From contig NZ_CABVPX010000032.1 in the NCBI RefSeq assembly GCF_902499125.1, positions 1 to 64,000 on the forward strand: 64,000 nucleotides of DNA, given 5' to 3'. Numbering within the stretch: position 1 is the stretch's first letter; each line of letters starts with the position of its first letter. The translations under genes were made by a program, and so were the position numbers. Of this stretch, positions 8,707-17,588 are shown piece by piece. The stretch comes from Burkholderia arboris (GTDB taxonomy: Bacteria > Pseudomonadota > Gammaproteobacteria > Burkholderiales > Burkholderiaceae). Below the pieces are notes generated by a model. It had not been told where the DNA came from, did not search any database, and saw only the letters and a list, made by a program, of their open reading frames with translations.

Positions 8707-10314
8707 ATGTCTAGCATCGGGCACGACGTAGCCGCGGACCACGCGCACGACGACCACGCGCACGAAATGCCGCACGGCTGGCGTCGCTGGCTGTTCGCCA
8801 CCAACCACAAGGACATCGGTACGCTGTACCTGTTGTTCTCGTTCATCATGTTCCTGTCGGGCGGCGTGATGGCGCTCGGCATCCGTGCCGAGCTGTTCGA
8901 GCCGGGCCTGCAGATCATGCGTCCGGAGTTCTTCAACGAACTCACGACGATGCACGGTCTGATCATGGTGTTCGGCGCGATCATGCCGGCGTTCGTCGGC
9001 TTCGCGAACTGGATGATTCCGCTGCAGATCGGCGCATCCGACATGGCGTTCGCGCGGATGAACAACTTCAGCTTCTGGCTGCTGCCGGTCGCGGCCGTGC
9101 TGCTGGTCGGCTCGTTCTTCGCGCCGGGCGGCGCGACGGCTGCCGGCTGGACGCTGTACGCACCGCTGTCGACGCAGATGGGCCCGGGCATGGACTTCGC
9201 GATCTTCGCGGTCCACATCATGGGTGCCTCGTCGATCATGGGCGGGATCAACATCGTCGTGACGATCCTGAACATGCGCGCACCGGGCATGACGCTGATG
9301 AAGATGCCGATGTTCGCATGGACGTGGCTGATCACGGCGTACCTGCTGATCGCGGTGATGCCGGTTCTGGCAGGCGCGATCACGATGGTGCTGTTCGACC
9401 GCCACTTCGGCACGTCGTTCTTCAACGCGGCAGGCGGCGGCGACCCGGTGATGTACCAGCACATCTTCTGGTTCTTCGGCCACCCCGAGGTGTACATCAT
9501 GATTCTGCCGGCGTTCGGGATCGTGTCGCAGGTGATCCCGGCGTTCGCACGCAAGACGCTGTTCGGCTATAGCTCGATGGTGTACGCAACGGCATCGATC
9601 GCGATCCTGTCGTTCATGGTCTGGGCGCACCACATGTTCGCAACGGGCATGCCGGTCACCGGCCAGCTGTTCTTCATGTACGCGACGATGCTGATCGCGG
9701 TGCCGACGGGCGTGAAGGTGTTCAACTGGCTCGCGACGATGTGGCGCGGCTCGATGACGTTCGAAACCCCGATGCTGTTCGCGATCGGCTTCCTGTTCGT
9801 GTTCACGTTCGGCGGCCTGACGGGCCTGATGCTCGCGATGGCACCGCTCGACATCCAGTATCACGGTACCTACTTCGTGGTGGCGCACTTCCACTACGTG
9901 CTGGTGGCCGGGTCATTGTTTGCGCTGTTCTCGGGCTGGTACTACTGGGCGCCGAAATGGACGGGCTGGATGTACAACGAGACGCGCGGCAAGATCCACT
10001 TCTGGGCGTCGATGATCTTCTTCAACCTGACGTTCTTCCCGATGCACTTCGTCGGTCTCGCGGGCATGCCGCGCCGCTATGCGGACTACCCGGCGCAGTT
10101 CACGGACTTCAACCAGGTCGCGACGATCGGTGCATTCGGCTTCGGCCTCGCACAGGTGTACTTCCTGTTCGCAGTTGCGCTGCCGGCCTACCGTGGCGGC
10201 GGCGAGCTGGAAAAGGCGTCGGACAAGCCGTGGGATGGCGCGACGGGTCTCGAGTGGACGGTGCCGAGCCCGGCTCCCTTCCACACGTTCGAGCAACCGC
10301 CGCACGTCGAGTAA
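8707..10314 (+). CDS. ctaD: Cytochrome c oxidase subunit I (aa3 type)
   Basis: Catalytic subunit of the haem-copper oxidase: reduces oxygen to water and pumps protons, with haem a and the a3-CuB centre in the inner membrane. The 535-residue, 12-helix protein has the haem a ligand in MHGLIMVFGAIMPAFVG. The CuB block HPEVYIMILPAFG contains the cross-linked His-Tyr pair. HHMF and THG/YFVVAHFHYV supply the remaining ligands. The N-terminus is His/Asp-rich. AGGAG precedes the ATG. It follows ctaC by 43 bases in the same transcript. Confidence 0.98.
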   Translation: MSSIGHDVAADHAHDDHAHEMPHGWRRWLFATNHKDIGTLYLLFSFIMFLSGGVMALGIRAELFEPGLQIMRPEFFNELTTMHGLIMVFGAIMPAFVGFANWMIPLQIGASDMAFARMNNFSFWLLPVAAVLLVGSFFAPGGATAAGWTLYAPLSTQMGPGMDFAIFAVHIMGASSIMGGINIVVTILNMRAPGMTLMKMPMFAWTWLITAYLLIAVMPVLAGAITMVLFDRHFGTSFFNAAGGGDPVMYQHIFWFFGHPEVYIMILPAFGIVSQVIPAFARKTLFGYSSMVYATASIAILSFMVWAHHMFATGMPVTGQLFFMYATMLIAVPTGVKVFNWLATMWRGSMTFETPMLFAIGFLFVFTFGGLTGLMLAMAPLDIQYHGTYFVVAHFHYVLVAGSLFALFSGWYYWAPKWTGWMYNETRGKIHFWASMIFFNLTFFPMHFVGLAGMPRRYADYPAQFTDFNQVATIGAFGFGLAQVYFLFAVALPAYRGGGELEKASDKPWDGATGLEWTVPSPAPFHTFEQPPHVE

Positions 10315-10329
10315 GTTTCACCCAGCGTT

Positions 10330-10364
10330 CCGCCGCTGCCTGCCGTGCAGGCAGGCAGCGGCGG
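10330..10364 (+). repeat. Perfect 14-15 bp intercistronic hairpin after ctaD
   Basis: CCGCCGCTGCCTGC (10330-10343) pairs with GCAGGCAGCGGCGG (10351-10364); one more C-G pair closes a five-base loop. It lies in the 81-base gap between ctaD and the small cox protein. No T-run follows, so it is more likely a 3'-end stabiliser or processing signal than a terminator. Confidence 0.6.
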
Positions 10365-10395
10365 GCGCGGAATCGAGATTTCAGCGAAGTTTCAG

Positions 10396-10536
10396 ATGAA
10401 CCGGAATCCACAAGAAAGACGAACGCCCGAGCAGATTCGCGCGGGCAACAAGCGGCTCGGCCTCATCCTGCTCGTCATCGCCGCCGTTTTCTTTGTGGGT
10501 GTCGTGATCAAGCAGTGGTGGCTGTCCACTCACTGA
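10396..10536 (+). CDS. Small cytochrome oxidase assembly membrane protein
   Basis: The 46-residue product begins MNRNPQERRTPEQIRAGN and has one hydrophobic helix (LGLILLVIAAVFFVGVVI) before a short Trp-rich end. It sits between ctaD and ctaG, where beta-proteobacteria usually encode a tiny single-pass protein annotated as a putative oxidase assembly factor. Start ATG at 10396 was chosen because the residues before it come from the hairpin region and are not conserved in style. The role is inferred from position only. Confidence 0.75.
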   Translation: MNRNPQERRTPEQIRAGNKRLGLILLVIAAVFFVGVVIKQWWLSTH

Positions 10537-10571
10537 TGCAGTAACTGACGCAGTAGCGAGGAAGTTGTCGT

Positions 10572-11180
10572 ATGTCGAAGCCGGAAGAGGGCGCGGTCGA
10601 TCGCGCGTTCAATCGTTCGATGCTGGTGAAGCTCTTCGTCGTGGCCGGGCTGATGTTCGGTTTCGGCTTCGCGCTGATCCCGATGTATCGGGCGATCTGC
10701 CAGATCACCGGCATCAACAACCTGGTGCAGCGCGACGTCAGCGAGCGCGAGGTGAAGAACTCGCAGGTCGACACCAGCCGTACGGTGTCGGTCGAGTTCG
10801 ATGCGAACGCGCGCGGGCCGCTCGGCTTCAAGCCGGAGCACAACAGCCTCGACGTGCATCCGGGCGAACTGACGACGATCGTGTACGACGTGACGAACGG
10901 GCAGGGCCGGCCGGTCGTGGCGCAGGCGATTCCGAGCTACGCGCCGAAGCAGGCGACGGAGTTTTTCAAGAAGATCGAGTGTTTTTGCTTCACGCAGCAG
11001 ACGCTGGCCGCGAACGAGTCGCGCAAGATGCCGGTGGTGTTCGTGATCGATCCGAAACTGCCGAAGGATGTGAAGACGATCACGCTGTCGTACACGTTCT
11101 TCGAGCTGAATACGCCGGCCACGCCGGCGCCGGCGCAGCGGAGTACCGCGGCGCAGGGCGCGGCGAAGCCGGACGCATGA
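10572..11180 (+). CDS. ctaG: Cytochrome c oxidase copper-insertion protein CtaG (Cox11)
   Basis: Inserts copper into the CuB site of subunit I. The 202-residue product has one N-terminal membrane helix (about residues 19-40) and a periplasmic immunoglobulin-like domain with the copper-binding motif CFCF in KIECFCFTQQ. Length and motif fit Cox11. A GAGGAAG ribosome-binding site precedes the ATG. It lies between the small assembly protein and the DUF2970 gene in the ctaC-ctaE run. Confidence 0.96.
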   Translation: MSKPEEGAVDRAFNRSMLVKLFVVAGLMFGFGFALIPMYRAICQITGINNLVQRDVSEREVKNSQVDTSRTVSVEFDANARGPLGFKPEHNSLDVHPGELTTIVYDVTNGQGRPVVAQAIPSYAPKQATEFFKKIECFCFTQQTLAANESRKMPVVFVIDPKLPKDVKTITLSYTFFELNTPATPAPAQRSTAAQGAAKPDA

Positions 11181-11196
11181 CGACGGAGGCGGGGCG

Positions 11197-11397
11197 ATGA
11201 CGGAGGTCAAGCGGGGCGGATCGTTCGGCCAGGCGCTGAAAGCCGTGCTGTGGTCGTTCTTCGGGGTGCGCAAGCGGCGCGACCTGGAGGCCGACGCGAC
11301 GCAGCTGAATCCGCTGCACGTGCTGATCGTCGCGTTGCTCGCGGCCGGCGTGTTCATCGGCGTGCTGATCCTGATCGTGCGTGCCGTCGTGGGTTAA
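11197..11397 (+). CDS. DUF2970 family small membrane protein
   Basis: The 66-residue product has a basic N-terminal segment (LWSFFGVRKRRDLE) and one C-terminal membrane helix (LHVLIVALLAAGVFIGVLILIVRAVV). This matches DUF2970 proteins, which occur between ctaG and ctaE in many beta-proteobacteria. Function is unknown; the position suggests oxidase biogenesis. It is separated from ctaG by 16 bases and from ctaE by about 140 bases. Confidence 0.82.
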   Translation: MTEVKRGGSFGQALKAVLWSFFGVRKRRDLEADATQLNPLHVLIVALLAAGVFIGVLILIVRAVVG

Positions 11398-11535
11398 GGC
11401 CCGCGGCCACGAAAGAATGCAGTGCGCAGCGCCACGGCGCTGCGTGCAGGAAAGAGCGGGTGCAGTCGTGCCGCGCAAGAAATAAAGCCGGAGCGGTTTC
11501 CGGTACACAAATTGGACAGAAGTGGAGAATCAAGC

Positions 11536-12393
11536 ATGAGCGGTCAAAACCAGACCCCGTACTATTTCGTGCCGCATCCGTCGCACCATCCGATCAGTGC
11601 AGCCATCGGCCTGCTGGTCATGCTCGGATCGGCGGCGCTGTGGATCAACGGTCACGACTGGGCGCCGTTTACGGCGCTGCTCGGCCTGCTGTGGTTGCTC
11701 TTCACGCTGTATCACTGGTTCGGCGACGCGATCGCCGAATCGGAAGGCGGTCATTACGGCAAGAACGTCGACAAGTCGTACCGCTGGAGCATGAGCTGGT
11801 TCATCTTCTCGGAAGTGATGTTCTTCGGCGCGTTCTTCGGCGCGCTGTTCTATGCGCGTGAAATCGCGCTGCACCAGCTCGGCAGCCTCGACTACAAGCT
11901 GATCTGGCCGGACTTCTCCGCCGTGTGGCCGAACGAAGGTCCCGCTGCGCTCGCCGGTCACTTCAAGACGATGGGTCCGTGGCCGATCCCGACGCTGAAC
12001 ACCGCGTTCCTGCTGTCGTCGGGCGTGACGCTGACGATCTCGCACCATGCGCTGCGCGACGATCATCGCAAGAAGGCGATCGCCTGGCTGGCCGCGACGC
12101 TCGCGTTCGGTATCTGCTTCCTGTTCCTGCAGGGCTTCGAGTACTACCACGCGTACAACGAACTGAACCTGACGCTGAACTCGGGCGTGTACGGTTCGAC
12201 GTTCTTCCTGCTGACGGGCTTCCACGGTTTCCACGTGTTCCTCGGCGGCACGATGCTCGCGGTGGTGCTGGTGCGGATGATCCGCGGCCACTTCAAGCCC
12301 GATCATCACTTCGCATTCGAAGGCGCCGCGTGGTACTGGCACTTCGTCGACGTCGTCTGGCTCGGCCTGTACGTCGTCGTCTACTGGCTGTAA
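11536..12393 (+). CDS. ctaE: Cytochrome c oxidase subunit III
   Basis: Non-catalytic core subunit of the aa3 oxidase that stabilises subunit I. The 285-residue protein has the seven-helix pattern of family III, beginning QTPYYFVPHPSHHPISA and including the conserved FEYYHAYNE and LLTGFHGFHVFLGG segments and the C-terminal HFVDVVWLGLYVVVYWL. ATG at 11536 is preceded by GGAGAATC; an upstream in-frame GTG would extend into unrelated intergenic sequence. It is the last gene of the structural oxidase run, followed directly by a strong terminator. Confidence 0.97.
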   Translation: MSGQNQTPYYFVPHPSHHPISAAIGLLVMLGSAALWINGHDWAPFTALLGLLWLLFTLYHWFGDAIAESEGGHYGKNVDKSYRWSMSWFIFSEVMFFGAFFGALFYAREIALHQLGSLDYKLIWPDFSAVWPNEGPAALAGHFKTMGPWPIPTLNTAFLLSSGVTLTISHHALRDDHRKKAIAWLAATLAFGICFLFLQGFEYYHAYNELNLTLNSGVYGSTFFLLTGFHGFHVFLGGTMLAVVLVRMIRGHFKPDHHFAFEGAAWYWHFVDVVWLGLYVVVYWL

Positions 12394-12397
12394 ATGG

Positions 12398-12432
12398 AAA
12401 AACGGCCCGCGCAGCAATGCGCGGGCCGTTTT
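12398..12432 (+). terminator. Rho-independent terminator after ctaE
   Basis: Fourteen-base stem (AAAACGGCCCGCGC with GCGCGGGCCGTTTT), loop AGCAAT, ending in a T-run, starting four bases after the ctaE stop. It closes the ctaC-ctaE transcript. Confidence 0.92.
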
Positions 12433-12474
12433 CATTGGTGTCGCGACCGTGAGGCTGCGGGCGATACCACCCTG

Positions 12475-12506
12475 GCGCCGCCGCGACTCAGTCAGGCGGC
12501 GCTTTT
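12475..12506 (+). terminator. Second, tandem terminator-like hairpin
   Basis: GCGCCGCC (12475-12482) pairs with GGCGGCGC (12495-12502), followed by TTTT. It lies 43 bases beyond the first terminator and before the convergent twin-membrane gene; probably a fail-safe stop. Confidence 0.6.
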
Positions 12507-12561
12507 GCTTGGTGGCGCGGCCGTGCGGCGAAATGTCACAGCGGCGGATGCGGGAGAGGCA

Positions 12562-12771
12562 TCAACGCCCGATCGGCAGGCCGGTCGAATGGATCCAGCC
12601 CATCCAGTTCGCGATCAGGATGAGCAGGAACAGCGACACCGACAGCCCGACGCGGGTGGCGAGCGACCAGACCATGCGCTTCGTGTGGCCGCGGTCGTGC
12701 ATCATGAAGTAGAGCGCCGAGCCCATGCTGGCAATGATGAGGACGAAGGCGATGGGAACGAGTATGTGCAT
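12562..12771 (-). CDS. Twin transmembrane protein (DUF2909 type)
   Basis: The 69-residue product consists of two hydrophobic helices (ILVPIAFVLIIASMGSALYF and LSVSLFLLILIANWMGWI) joined by a short charged loop with DRGHTKRM. This is the layout of the DUF2909 'twin transmembrane' family that accompanies cox assembly genes in beta-proteobacteria. The start is ATG at 12771. It is divergent from surf1, with about 80 AT-rich bases between them, and convergent with ctaE. Role unknown. Confidence 0.8.
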   Translation of the reverse strand: MHILVPIAFVLIIASMGSALYFMMHDRGHTKRMVWSLATRVGLSVSLFLLILIANWMGWIHSTGLPIGR

Positions 12772-12852
12772 GACACGAACCGGACGACGGCAATTCGGAA
12801 GGAAGAGGATAATTATCGCACTTCGCTTTCGCGCATGTGCCGGGCGGGCCGC

Positions 12853-13566
12853 ATGATGAAGATCCGCTGGCTGCCCGCGCTCCTGATCCTCGTCGTCGTC
12901 GCCGTCACGATCAGGCTCGGGTTCTGGCAGCGCGACCGCGCGCACCAGAAGGAAGCGCTGCAGGCGAGCATCGCGCGCTACGAGCAGGCGGTGCCTGTCG
13001 ACGTCGGCGCGCAGCCGATGCCGCTCGCGTCGATCGAGTTTCATCGCGTGCGGGCCAAGGGCCGATTCCTGCCCGAGCAGGCGGTGTTCCTCGACAATCG
13101 GCCGTATAACGACCAGCCGGGTTTTTACGTCGTGATGCCGTTTAAACTCACGGGCGGCGGTGTCGTGCTCGTGAATCGAGGCTGGCTGCCGCGCAATATT
13201 TCCGATCGCACGGCGATCGAGCCGTTCGCGACGCCGGCGGGTGACGTCGAGATCGTCGGCATCGCGCGCGCCGATGCATCGCGTGCGTTCGAGCTGGGCG
13301 AGGGCGGGTCGGCCGCGCATCAGAAGATCCGGCAGAACCTGGACGTCGCCGAGTATGCGAAGGAAACGGGGCTGCCGCTGCAGCCGTTCGTGATCCAGCA
13401 GACCAGCGACGACGGCGACAAGCTCGTGCGCGACTGGCCGGCGGCAACGACCGGCGTCGAGCGCAATTACGGTTACATGTTTCAGTGGTGGGCGATGGCC
13501 GCGGCCGCGCTCGGCTTCGGCCTGTACGCCGCGCGGCGTGCGGCGAAGAAGTCGGCCGGCGCGTGA
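12853..13566 (+). CDS. surf1: SURF1-family oxidase assembly protein
   Basis: SURF1 helps haem a insertion into subunit I. The 237-residue product has membrane helices at both ends (WLPALLILVVVAVTIRLGFWQ and YMFQWWAMAAAALGFGLYAA) and the conserved periplasmic blocks FLDNRPYNDQPGFYVVMPF and VNRGWLP. An ATG pair at 12853/12856 gives the usual start; ATG at 12835 would add six residues. It opens the second cox assembly run (surf1, SCO-like, ctaA, ctaB, sco). Confidence 0.92.
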   Translation: MMKIRWLPALLILVVVAVTIRLGFWQRDRAHQKEALQASIARYEQAVPVDVGAQPMPLASIEFHRVRAKGRFLPEQAVFLDNRPYNDQPGFYVVMPFKLTGGGVVLVNRGWLPRNISDRTAIEPFATPAGDVEIVGIARADASRAFELGEGGSAAHQKIRQNLDVAEYAKETGLPLQPFVIQQTSDDGDKLVRDWPAATTGVERNYGYMFQWWAMAAAALGFGLYAARRAAKKSAGA

Positions 13567-13626
13567 GTGCCATGCCAGGACGCGGCGCCGGCGCCGCGGG
13601 TTCGTTTCGAGAGGTCTGATTTGTCC

Positions 13627-14253
13627 ATGCAATCTTCCCGTCAGGGTCCGGCCGCTGCGCCGATCTCGCCGGCGGCCCGCAAGCGCGGCCGCTGGATGCT
13701 CGTGCTGCTGGGTCTCGTGTGCGCCGCGCCGATGATCGCGTCGTACTTCACCTATTACGTGATCAAGCCGAAGGGCGGGTCGACCAACTACGGCACGCTG
13801 ATCGAGCCGCAGCGCCCGATCCCGGCCGGTCTGCAGGTGACCGACGAGACCGGCAAGACCGTGCCGCTGTCGTCGCTGCGCGGCGTATGGCTGTTCGTGA
13901 TGACCGATCGCAGTGCGTGCGACGACGCATGCGCGCAGAAGCTCTATTTCATGCGCCAGATCCGCGTCACGCAGGCCGGCGAGCGGCACCGGATCACGAT
14001 GGTGTGGCTGCGCAGCGATGCGGGCGCGACGCCTCAGAAGGTGCTCGACGCGTATCCGGACACGCGTCGGCTCGTCGCCGATCCGGCCGCCGTGGCCGCA
14101 TGGCTGCCGGCCGACGCCGGCACGAAGGACAGCGACCACATCTACATGGTCGACCCGAACGGCAACCTGATGATGCGTTTTCCGAAAGACCCGAATCCCA
14201 GCAAGATCAAGTCGGACGTGACGAAGCTGCTGAAGTGGTCGAGCATCGGTTAA
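13627..14253 (+). CDS. Membrane-anchored SCO-like (thioredoxin-fold) protein without CxxxC
   Basis: The 208-residue product has one N-terminal helix (WMLVLLGLVCAAPMIASYFTYYV) and a soluble domain resembling SCO/thioredoxin folds (VPLSSLRGVWLFVMTD ... DHIYMVDPNGNLMMRFPKD). The copper-binding CxxxC of true SCO is replaced by SACDDACAQK, which keeps two cysteines at CDDAC, and a later histidine is in SDHIY. It sits between surf1 and ctaA, where a cox-associated protein of unknown function is normal. Start ATG at 13627; upstream codons lack the membrane-protein pattern. Confidence 0.78.
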   Translation: MQSSRQGPAAAPISPAARKRGRWMLVLLGLVCAAPMIASYFTYYVIKPKGGSTNYGTLIEPQRPIPAGLQVTDETGKTVPLSSLRGVWLFVMTDRSACDDACAQKLYFMRQIRVTQAGERHRITMVWLRSDAGATPQKVLDAYPDTRRLVADPAAVAAWLPADAGTKDSDHIYMVDPNGNLMMRFPKDPNPSKIKSDVTKLLKWSSIG

Positions 14254-14278
14254 GGCGAGAGAGCGAGGCACCATTCCG

Positions 14279-15391
14279 ATGTCGTATCTACTGCAACTCG
14301 GCCTGATCGGCTTCTGCATCGCGCTGCTGCCGCTGTCGTACGTGTGGGTGAAGGCCGACGACGACAAGTTCCGCAAGCTCGTGTGGATCACCACGTTCCT
14401 GACGCTCGACCTCGTGATGTTCGGCGGTTTCACGCGGCTGACCGATTCGGGGCTCGGCTGCCCGGACTGGCCCGGCTGCTACGGCACGTCGTCGCCGTTC
14501 ATCGCGCATGCCGCGATCTCGGCCGCGCACCAGGCGATGCCGACAGGGCCCGTCAGCATGACGAAGGCGTGGATCGAAATGATCCACCGCTATTTCGCGA
14601 TGGCGATCGGCGTGCTGATCATCGCGCAGGTCGTGATCGCATGGGCCGCGCGGCTGCGCCGCCGCCCGCTGCACGTGTCGCCGTGGTGGCCGACGAGTTT
14701 GCTGCTGCTGATCCTCGTGCAGGGCGCATTCGGCGCATGGACGGTCACGATGAAGCTGCAGCCGGTGATCGTCACGATCCACCTGCTGCTCGGCCTCACG
14801 CTGCTCGGTACGCTCGGCTGGCTCGCGGCGCGGCAGACGCCGCTGCCGTCGTATGACCCGGAGGCGGGGCGCTTCCGGGCGGCCGCGCTCGCGGCGCTCG
14901 TGCTGCTGGTCGTGCAGATCGCGCTCGGCGGCTGGGTGAGCACCAACTACGCAGTGCTCGCGTGTACCGACTTCCCGACCTGCAACGGCCAGTGGATCCC
15001 GCCGATGGACTTCCAGCACGGCTTCCATCTGTGGCGCGCGCTCGGGATGACGAAGGACGGCGACGCGATCACGCAGGATGCGCTGGTCGCGATCCACTGG
15101 ACGCACCGCACGTTCGCGTTCGTCGTGGTCGCGTACCTGGTCGCGTTCGCGCTGAAGATGCGCCGCTTCGAGTCGCTGCGGCGGCCCGCGAACGGCGTGC
15201 TGCTGGTCGTGCTGCTGCAGTTCGTGACGGGCCTGACCAACATCGTGCTGCAGTGGCCGCTGCCGGTCGCCGTCGCGCACAACGGCGGGGCCGCGATCCT
15301 GCTGCTGCTCGTCGTCATGTTAAACTTTCGCATCCTTTCAAGCCGCCCCGGCCGTGTCGCGCAGCCTGCGCGCGACGCCGCCCCGGCGTGA
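14279..15391 (+). CDS. ctaA: Haem A synthase
   Basis: Oxidises the C8 methyl of haem O to a formyl group, giving haem A for the oxidase. The 370-residue, roughly eight-helix protein of the COX15/CtaA family has the haem-liganding histidines in EMIHRYFAM, in TIHLLLGL, in [10 protein letters not shown] and in VAHNGGAA. The cysteine pair in [11 protein letters not shown] is also typical. Its stop lies eight bases before ctaB, so the two haem-modifying enzymes are co-expressed. Confidence 0.95.
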   Translation: MSYLLQLGLIGFCIALLPLSYVWVKADDDKFRKLVWITTFLTLDLVMFGGFTRLTDSGLGCPDWPGCYGTSSPFIAHAAISAAHQAMPTGPVSMTKAWIEMIHRYFAMAIGVLIIAQVVIAWAARLRRRPLHVSPWWPTSLLLLILVQGAFGAWTVTMKLQPVIVTIHLLLGLTLLGTLGWLAARQTPLPSYDPEAGRFRAAALAALVLLVVQIALGGWVSTNYAVLACTDFPTCNGQWIPPMDFQHGFHLWRALGMTKDGDAITQDALVAIHWTHRTFAFVVVAYLVAFALKMRRFESLRRPANGVLLVVLLQFVTGLTNIVLQWPLPVAVAHNGGAAILLLLVVMLNFRILSSRPGRVAQPARDAAPA

Positions 15392-15399
15392 CCGTCCCC

Positions 15400-16302
15400 A
15401 TGCAAAGCACCCTCTCCCAATCGCCCGGTAGCCGCTTCTCCCAGTACATGGCGCTGACGAAGCCGCGTGTCACGCAGCTCGCAGTGTTCTGCGCGGTGAT
15501 CGGCATGTTCCTCGCGACGCCGGGCATGGTGCCGTGGCATGTGCTGATCGGCGGCACGGTCGGCATCTGGCTGCTGGCCGGCGCCGCGTTCGCGATCAAC
15601 TGCCTCGTCGAACAGAAGATCGACGCGATGATGCGCCGCACCGCGTGGCGCCCGTCCGCGCGCGGCGAGATCACGACGCCGCAGATCCTGCTGTTCTCGG
15701 CCGTGCTCGGCAGTGTCGGCGCATGGACGCTCTATACGTTCACGAACCCGCTGACGATGTGGCTGACGATCGCGACGTTCGTCGGCTACGCGGTGATCTA
15801 TACGCTGCTGCTCAAGCCGATGACGCCGCAGAACATCGTGATCGGCGGCGCGTCGGGCGCGATGCCGCCGGCGCTCGGCTGGGCCGCGGTCACCGGCGCG
15901 GTGCCGGGCGATGCGTGGATCCTCGTGCTGATCATCTTCGTGTGGACGCCGCCGCATTTCTGGGTGCTCGCGCTGTATCGCCGCAAGGATTACGAGAACG
16001 CGGGGCTGCCGATGCTGCCCGTCACGCACGGCGAGAAATTCACGCGGCTGCACATCCTGCTGTATACGGTGATCCTGTTCGCGGTCACGATGATGCCGTT
16101 CATCTCCGGGATGAGCGGGGCCGTCTACCTGACGAGCGCGGTGCTGCTCGGCGCGGTGTTCTTCGCGTATGCGTGGAAGATCTACCGCGACTATTCGGAT
16201 GAACTCGCCCGCAAGGCCTTCCGCTACTCGATCGTCTACCTGTCGCTGCTGTTCGCCGCGCTGCTCGTCGATCACTATGCACGCCCGCTGCTCGGCGTAT
16301 AA
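15400..16302 (+). CDS. ctaB: Protohaem IX farnesyltransferase (haem O synthase)
   Basis: Transfers a farnesyl group to protohaem to make haem O, the substrate of CtaA. The 300-residue UbiA-family membrane protein has the prenyl-diphosphate site [15 protein letters not shown] and the later [25 protein letters not shown] block. ATG at 15400 gives the normal N-terminus [11 protein letters not shown] after a short leader; an earlier in-frame start would overlap most of ctaA and is rejected. Confidence 0.96.
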   Translation: MQSTLSQSPGSRFSQYMALTKPRVTQLAVFCAVIGMFLATPGMVPWHVLIGGTVGIWLLAGAAFAINCLVEQKIDAMMRRTAWRPSARGEITTPQILLFSAVLGSVGAWTLYTFTNPLTMWLTIATFVGYAVIYTLLLKPMTPQNIVIGGASGAMPPALGWAAVTGAVPGDAWILVLIIFVWTPPHFWVLALYRRKDYENAGLPMLPVTHGEKFTRLHILLYTVILFAVTMMPFISGMSGAVYLTSAVLLGAVFFAYAWKIYRDYSDELARKAFRYSIVYLSLLFAALLVDHYARPLLGV

Positions 16303-16320
16303 CCGCACGGTTTGAACGCA

Positions 16321-16938
16321 ATGCTCCAATCAAGGTTCGGGCGCCGCGCGCGCCAAGGCTGGATGCTCGCGTGCGCATTCACGGCAGCGCTGCTGCTCGC
16401 CGGATGCGACAACGCGCCGAAATTCCAGAATCTCGACATCACCGGCAACACGCAGTTCGGCAGCGACTTCTCGCTGCCCGACACGACCGGCAAGGTCCGC
16501 ACGCTCGGCGATTTCAAGGGCAAGGCCGTCGTGATGTTCTTCGGCTATACGCACTGCCCGGACGTGTGCCCGACCACGATGGCCGAGCTGTCCGAAGCGC
16601 TGAAGCAGCTTGGGCCCGACGCGGCGAAGCGCGTGCAGGTGCTGTTCGTCACCGTCGATCCGGAGCGTGACACGCCGGCGCTGCTCGGCCAGTACGTGCC
16701 CGCGTTCGACCCGTCGTTCATCGGCCTGCGGCCGGCCGACGAAGCGGCGCTGAAGAAGGTCACGAAGGATTTCCGCGTGTACTACGCGAAGGTGCCCGGC
16801 AAGACGCCCGGCAGCTACACGATGGATCACACGGCCGCGAGCTACGTGTTCGACCGCGACGGCAAGCTGCGCCTGTTCGTGCGCGACGGCCAGGGCCCCG
16901 CCCCGTGGGTCCACGACCTGAAGCTGCTGGTCGACTGA
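16321..16938 (+). CDS. sco: SCO1/SenC copper chaperone lipoprotein
   Basis: Delivers copper to the CuA site of subunit II. The 205-residue product has a lipoprotein signal (lipobox LLAGC), so it is anchored to the membrane facing the periplasm. Its thioredoxin-like domain has the copper ligands CPDVCP and a histidine in TMDHTAASYV. ATG at 16321 is preferred; a TTG three codons upstream is possible. It closes the second assembly run 18 bases after ctaB. Confidence 0.95.
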   Translation: MLQSRFGRRARQGWMLACAFTAALLLAGCDNAPKFQNLDITGNTQFGSDFSLPDTTGKVRTLGDFKGKAVVMFFGYTHCPDVCPTTMAELSEALKQLGPDAAKRVQVLFVTVDPERDTPALLGQYVPAFDPSFIGLRPADEAALKKVTKDFRVYYAKVPGKTPGSYTMDHTAASYVFDRDGKLRLFVRDGQGPAPWVHDLKLLVD

Positions 16939-16972
16939 CCGGCCGCCGCCGGGCGCCCGGCCCGGCGTTTCA

Positions 16973-16998
16973 CGTGACGGCCAATCTGCGCCGTCACG
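16973..16998 (+). terminator. Hairpin after sco
   Basis: CGTGACGGC (16973-16981) pairs with GCCGTCACG (16990-16998), loop of eight bases, followed by CTTCCCCCTT rather than a clean T-run. It probably ends the assembly operon, but a factor-independent terminator is uncertain. Confidence 0.45.
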
Positions 16999-17075
16999 CT
17001 TCCCCCTTACCGTTGTCTGCATGCGCGGCCCGCCGGCGGCGCGTCTGCCTGCGCGCGTGATGCGCAGCTGTCGCG

Positions 17076-17366
17076 TTACGGCAGCGCCGGCACGTTGAAG
17101 CCGGACGCGGCGCGCGTGATCCGGAATTCGGTCACGCGGTACGTGGCGAGCCCTTCGGTGACGAACGGGTCGGTCTCGAGGATCGCGTCGAGTGCGTCGC
17201 GATCGATGCGGGCCGCGAGGATCACGCCGCCTTCGCGCGGCACTTTCGGCCCCGCGGCGATGAAGATGCCCTTGTCGAACTGCGGCTGCAGATACGCGCG
17301 GTGGCGTTCGAGCGCGTCGTCGATGCGCTCGAGCGACGCGGTGTAGTGGATGTCGATGACGTACAT
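17076..17366 (-). CDS. YciI family protein
   Basis: The 96-residue product matches the small YciI/YCII fold: [22 protein letters not shown] at the start, the central conserved histidine/aspartate surface, and ITRAASGF at the end. Family members are ferredoxin-like alpha/beta dimers with mostly unknown activity. The ATG at 17366 fits the family length; the frame stays open far upstream but only as the antisense of the chemoreceptor gene. It converges with sco and diverges from the chemoreceptor gene. Confidence 0.88.
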   Translation of the reverse strand: MYVIDIHYTASLERIDDALERHRAYLQPQFDKGIFIAAGPKVPREGGVILAARIDRDALDAILETDPFVTEGLATYRVTEFRITRAASGFNVPALP

Positions 17367-17488
17367 GGATGGCCCTGGAATGACGCCGGCGCGTGGCGCG
17401 CCGGTCAGCCGGTCTTTGTAGCACAGCGGATCGGGGCTGTCGCGCCGGCGCGGCCCGCCGGCCGCCCGTTCGTCGCACCGTCGCGTAT

Positions 17489-17515
17489 TCAAGTTGTAAG
17501 CCTCGATGCCGTAAA
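17489..17515 (+). promoter_or_regulatory. FliA (sigma-28) type flagellar promoter
   Basis: TCAAGTTG (17489-17496), 11-base spacer, GCCGTAAA (17508-17515). The known sigma-28 pattern is TAAAGTTT-N11-GCCGATAA, so both halves and the spacing agree closely. It lies 73 bases before the chemoreceptor start, the gene class expected for this sigma factor. Confidence 0.65.
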
Positions 17516-17588
17516 TAAAAGGGCAACCGTTTGCGCGGGACAGGCCGTTCGCGCGCATCGGCGCAACGACATCGACAGAGGCACGCAG

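Noticed and set aside
12772-14433. Long minus-strand frame upstream of the twin-membrane protein
   Set aside because: Antisense of surf1 and the SCO-like gene; the recognisable protein begins at 12771.
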